Of a stretch of DNA of 64,000 nt, positions 62,188-64,000 are shown in pieces. How positions within the stretch are numbered: the stretch's first letter is position 1; the number at the start of each line of letters is the position of its first letter. A model generated the notes under the pieces. That model was not told the origin of the DNA. It searched no databases and worked only from the letters and a program-made list of their open reading frames with translations. The position numbers were made by a program, and so were the translations under genes. Where the stretch lies: the NCBI RefSeq assembly GCF_025698545.1, contig NC_068576.1, positions 56,518,094-56,582,093 on the forward strand, read 5' to 3'. The DNA is from Gossypium raimondii. Its lineage: Eukaryota > Streptophyta > Magnoliopsida > Malvales > Malvaceae.

Positions 62188-63088
62188 TCACCTTTTCCTT
62201 TTCTTGTTACCTGCAATACTGCCATTGTTGAAGCCTTTAAGATCATTTGTTGTTTCATCGGTGTTTTGCTTCTTAAAACCTATTCTACCTCTGAACCCGA
62301 ACTTGGAATTCCAGAACTCCCTGTTTTGTTTTCTTATTATTGCCCTTTTCACCGCTTTGCTTTGCCTTACCTCCAGATCAATCCCCCGGAGACATCCCTG
62401 GTCCTTTCTTGCTTGACCTCTTGAATGATTTACTGTCTTCGAAACCCAAGTCCAGTAAACCCTTTTTCCCGTCTCAAAAGCCATTCTGCTGCCTTTGTTT
62501 CCTCCACTTCTTAACGGCTTCAATCTCTTGTTTCTTTTGCTTAGCTCTTTCTTTCAACTTCTCAGCTTGAACTTCCTTAGCAATTCTCTTGGCTTCCTTG
62601 TTTTTCCCTCTCTTCGGCCTCTTTGATCCGACTCTTCTGCGCTTAAAGCTTGCCTTTCACTTTCTCCATGTGGGAATATTCGCGTAATAGTTTGGTGGCC
62701 GAAGGAACGGCAACCCCATTGACTGGAACTTCTCGAATGCCAGCCCCGTCCCTTCCAATGCTTAGTGTAAAACACGAGCTGTCTTGTTGAATCATCGTTC
62801 ACATCCACCTTTTTCTCTTGATCGGTATCAAGGGGAAGTTTGTGTATCCAGTCGACGTTTTCTGGGCAGCTGATATATTTGAGCTTATCGATGAGGCTTT
62901 CCCTATTGTATACAGCATTCTTTGACTACTCCGCTTTCCCTATTGTATACAGCGTTCTTTGACTACTCCGTTAACTTCACATCTGATTCAGACCCAGATT
63001 CAGAGTCTTCCCCATTAAAATCCTCCATTACATCATCATCATCCACTGTATTCTCGGCTTGTAAGCTTGATTTACTTTGAAACCCCAT
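62188..63088 (-). pseudogene. EBP2-like rRNA-processing gene, intronless broken copy
   Basis: Read from an ATG at 63088 it gives MGFQSKSSLQ, an acidic Ser/Glu/Asp stretch, then DVKLTE and a TAG where Pro is expected before SKNAVYNRE. A 37-bp segment is duplicated in tandem (62904-62976), shifting the frame. Further on VDVNDDSTRQLVFYT and, in another frame, ALEGTGLAFEKFQSMGLPFLRPPNYYA are clear EBP2 matches. The Lys/Glu-rich helix (KEVQAEKLKERAKQKKQEIE) and the NSKFGFRGRIGFKKQNTDETT tail also survive. EBP2 is a nucleolar protein for 60S ribosome assembly. With a stop, a duplication and several frameshifts it cannot make the protein. Absence of introns suggests a retrocopy, though no poly(A) tail is visible. 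Confidence 0.8.
62904..62976. repeat. 37-bp tandem duplication inside the EBP2 pseudogene
   Basis: CTATTGTATACAGC(A/G)TTCTTTG and the bases to ACTACTCCG are present twice, head to tail, with one difference. Because the copies are nearly identical the duplication is younger than much of the pseudogene's decay. Confidence 0.85.
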
Positions 63089-64000
63089 TTGCCTAAAAAA
63101 ACCTACTATAAAAAATGGAAATCAAAATGCATTAACTCGTAAGCATGCAAATAGATTTGTTTTTTTTTAAACACCGTTTTTATTCCCACATAAAGCAATC
63201 AAAATCCATATGAGCGACAAAGCAAATAAAATAGCCAAAACTAGGTTTCAAATAGCGGTGTCGCAGTCGCTATTTCGCGGCGGCGGCTGAAAAACCTCAA
63301 TAACGGCCTTCAAGCTTGAAGATCAAGCAGAATATAATAGAAATAAACGAAGCTAAAGTTAATGTTTAAAAATTTTACCTTATTTAACTTCCTGGTATGC
63401 CTTGCGCGGCCGAGATAGAGCGGTGGTGAGAGGCTAGCCTGGCGGCAAGGATGGTCAGAAAATTTTTGAAGGATTTTTTAGAAAAACTTTTCTTTTCTTT
63501 ATAACATTTATAAAAAAGTTTTATTTGAATAAAATTAAGAATTTTAACAAAAGATAAATTACTATGATTTAGATATAATTATTATTTAAATATTTTTATA
63601 TAAATATTTATTATATACTGATTTATAATTCTTATATTCGATGTTTTTATTTAATAATTATAGGAATAATATTTGGTTCAAGTGAAATTTTAGACTCTAA
63701 AATAAACAAGAGATGACAAATATTTTATGGTGATATAGTAAAATATTTAAAAATAAAATTTATACCTTATATTTAAAACTCAAATTTTATCGCCAATAAT
63801 AAAACATAAAATAAAACTAAACAAAGCCTTCTGCATAGAGAAAAGAGACCCAAAGCGTCACTTTGATCTTAGTTTTATTTGGGTTAGATTATTATTTGGG
63901 ATTTAAATTTAATAATTATTTTTACATTAGAGTCTGAACTAAACGAATATTCAGAATTTTAACGTAGAAACAATTGCCAAATTCAAGACCTAACTTGAAT
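63089..64000. other. Right-hand gene-free end of the window
   Basis: The first ~380 bases contain a GC-rich patch (TATTTCGCGGCGGCGGC near 63271 and CTTGCGCGGCCGAGATAGAGC near 63402) with no recognisable frame; it may be a transposon terminus or a distant gene fragment. The rest is AT-rich. Confidence 0.5.

Noticed and set aside
1-64000. Complete LTR retrotransposon
   Set aside because: Only LTR-like fragments at 16.24 and 38.44 kb are seen, with no adjoining internal region, so no full element is called.

Overview
The window is nuclear DNA from a dicot plant. Genes are split by GT-AG introns, intergenic DNA is very AT-rich, and short non-autonomous transposons and LINE/SINE remnants are common. 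Several repeats (an LTR fragment at 16.24-16.50 kb, the GGTAAAAGTA... element at 52.96 kb) resemble sequences I remember from cotton, so Malvaceae, most likely Gossypium, is my best guess. That rests on recall, not on a search.

Layout, left to right. 1.5-4.1 kb (+): a secreted GH29 alpha-L-fucosidase. 6.25-10.73 kb (-): a 14-exon nucleolar DEAD-box helicase of the RH7/PRH75 type. 13.08-14.55 kb (-): a PLAT/ATS3-like protein. 17.51-19.06 kb (-): an intronless GT47 glycosyltransferase, probably xyloglucan galactosyltransferase XLT2. The last three seem to match consecutive Arabidopsis loci around At5g62190-At5g62220. 21.3-27.0 kb holds an almost full-length, decayed L1-type LINE (-) with a 13-bp target-site duplication. 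27.0-32.7 kb is gene-free and repeat-rich, with a ~1-kb imperfect palindrome. 32.7-38.0 kb (+): a CHX cation/H+ antiporter whose second intron carries two MITEs. 39.96-42.47 kb (+): an ACS10/ACS12-like aminotransferase. 42.97-43.81 kb (-): a DUF688-like proline-rich protein. 45.64-46.81 kb (-): a DUF3475/DUF668 protein of the PSI type. 46.8-54.2 kb is gene-poor, with repeats and microsatellites. 54.23-56.40 kb (+): a TBL/DUF231 protein with a GC-AG intron. 58.85-61.83 kb (+): an AT-hook/PPC (AHL) DNA-binding protein. 62.19-63.09 kb (-): a broken, intronless copy of the rRNA-processing gene EBP2.

There is no operon-like organisation; each gene is its own transcription unit. The fucosidase, the XLT2-like enzyme and the TBL protein all belong to cell-wall polysaccharide families, but they are far apart and such genes are common in plants, so I infer no cluster. 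I found no unknown multi-gene system. The less routine signals are the mobile-element architecture, a GC-AG intron, a hydrophobic GPI-like tail on the PLAT protein, and a possible uORF upstream of the ACS10-like gene.
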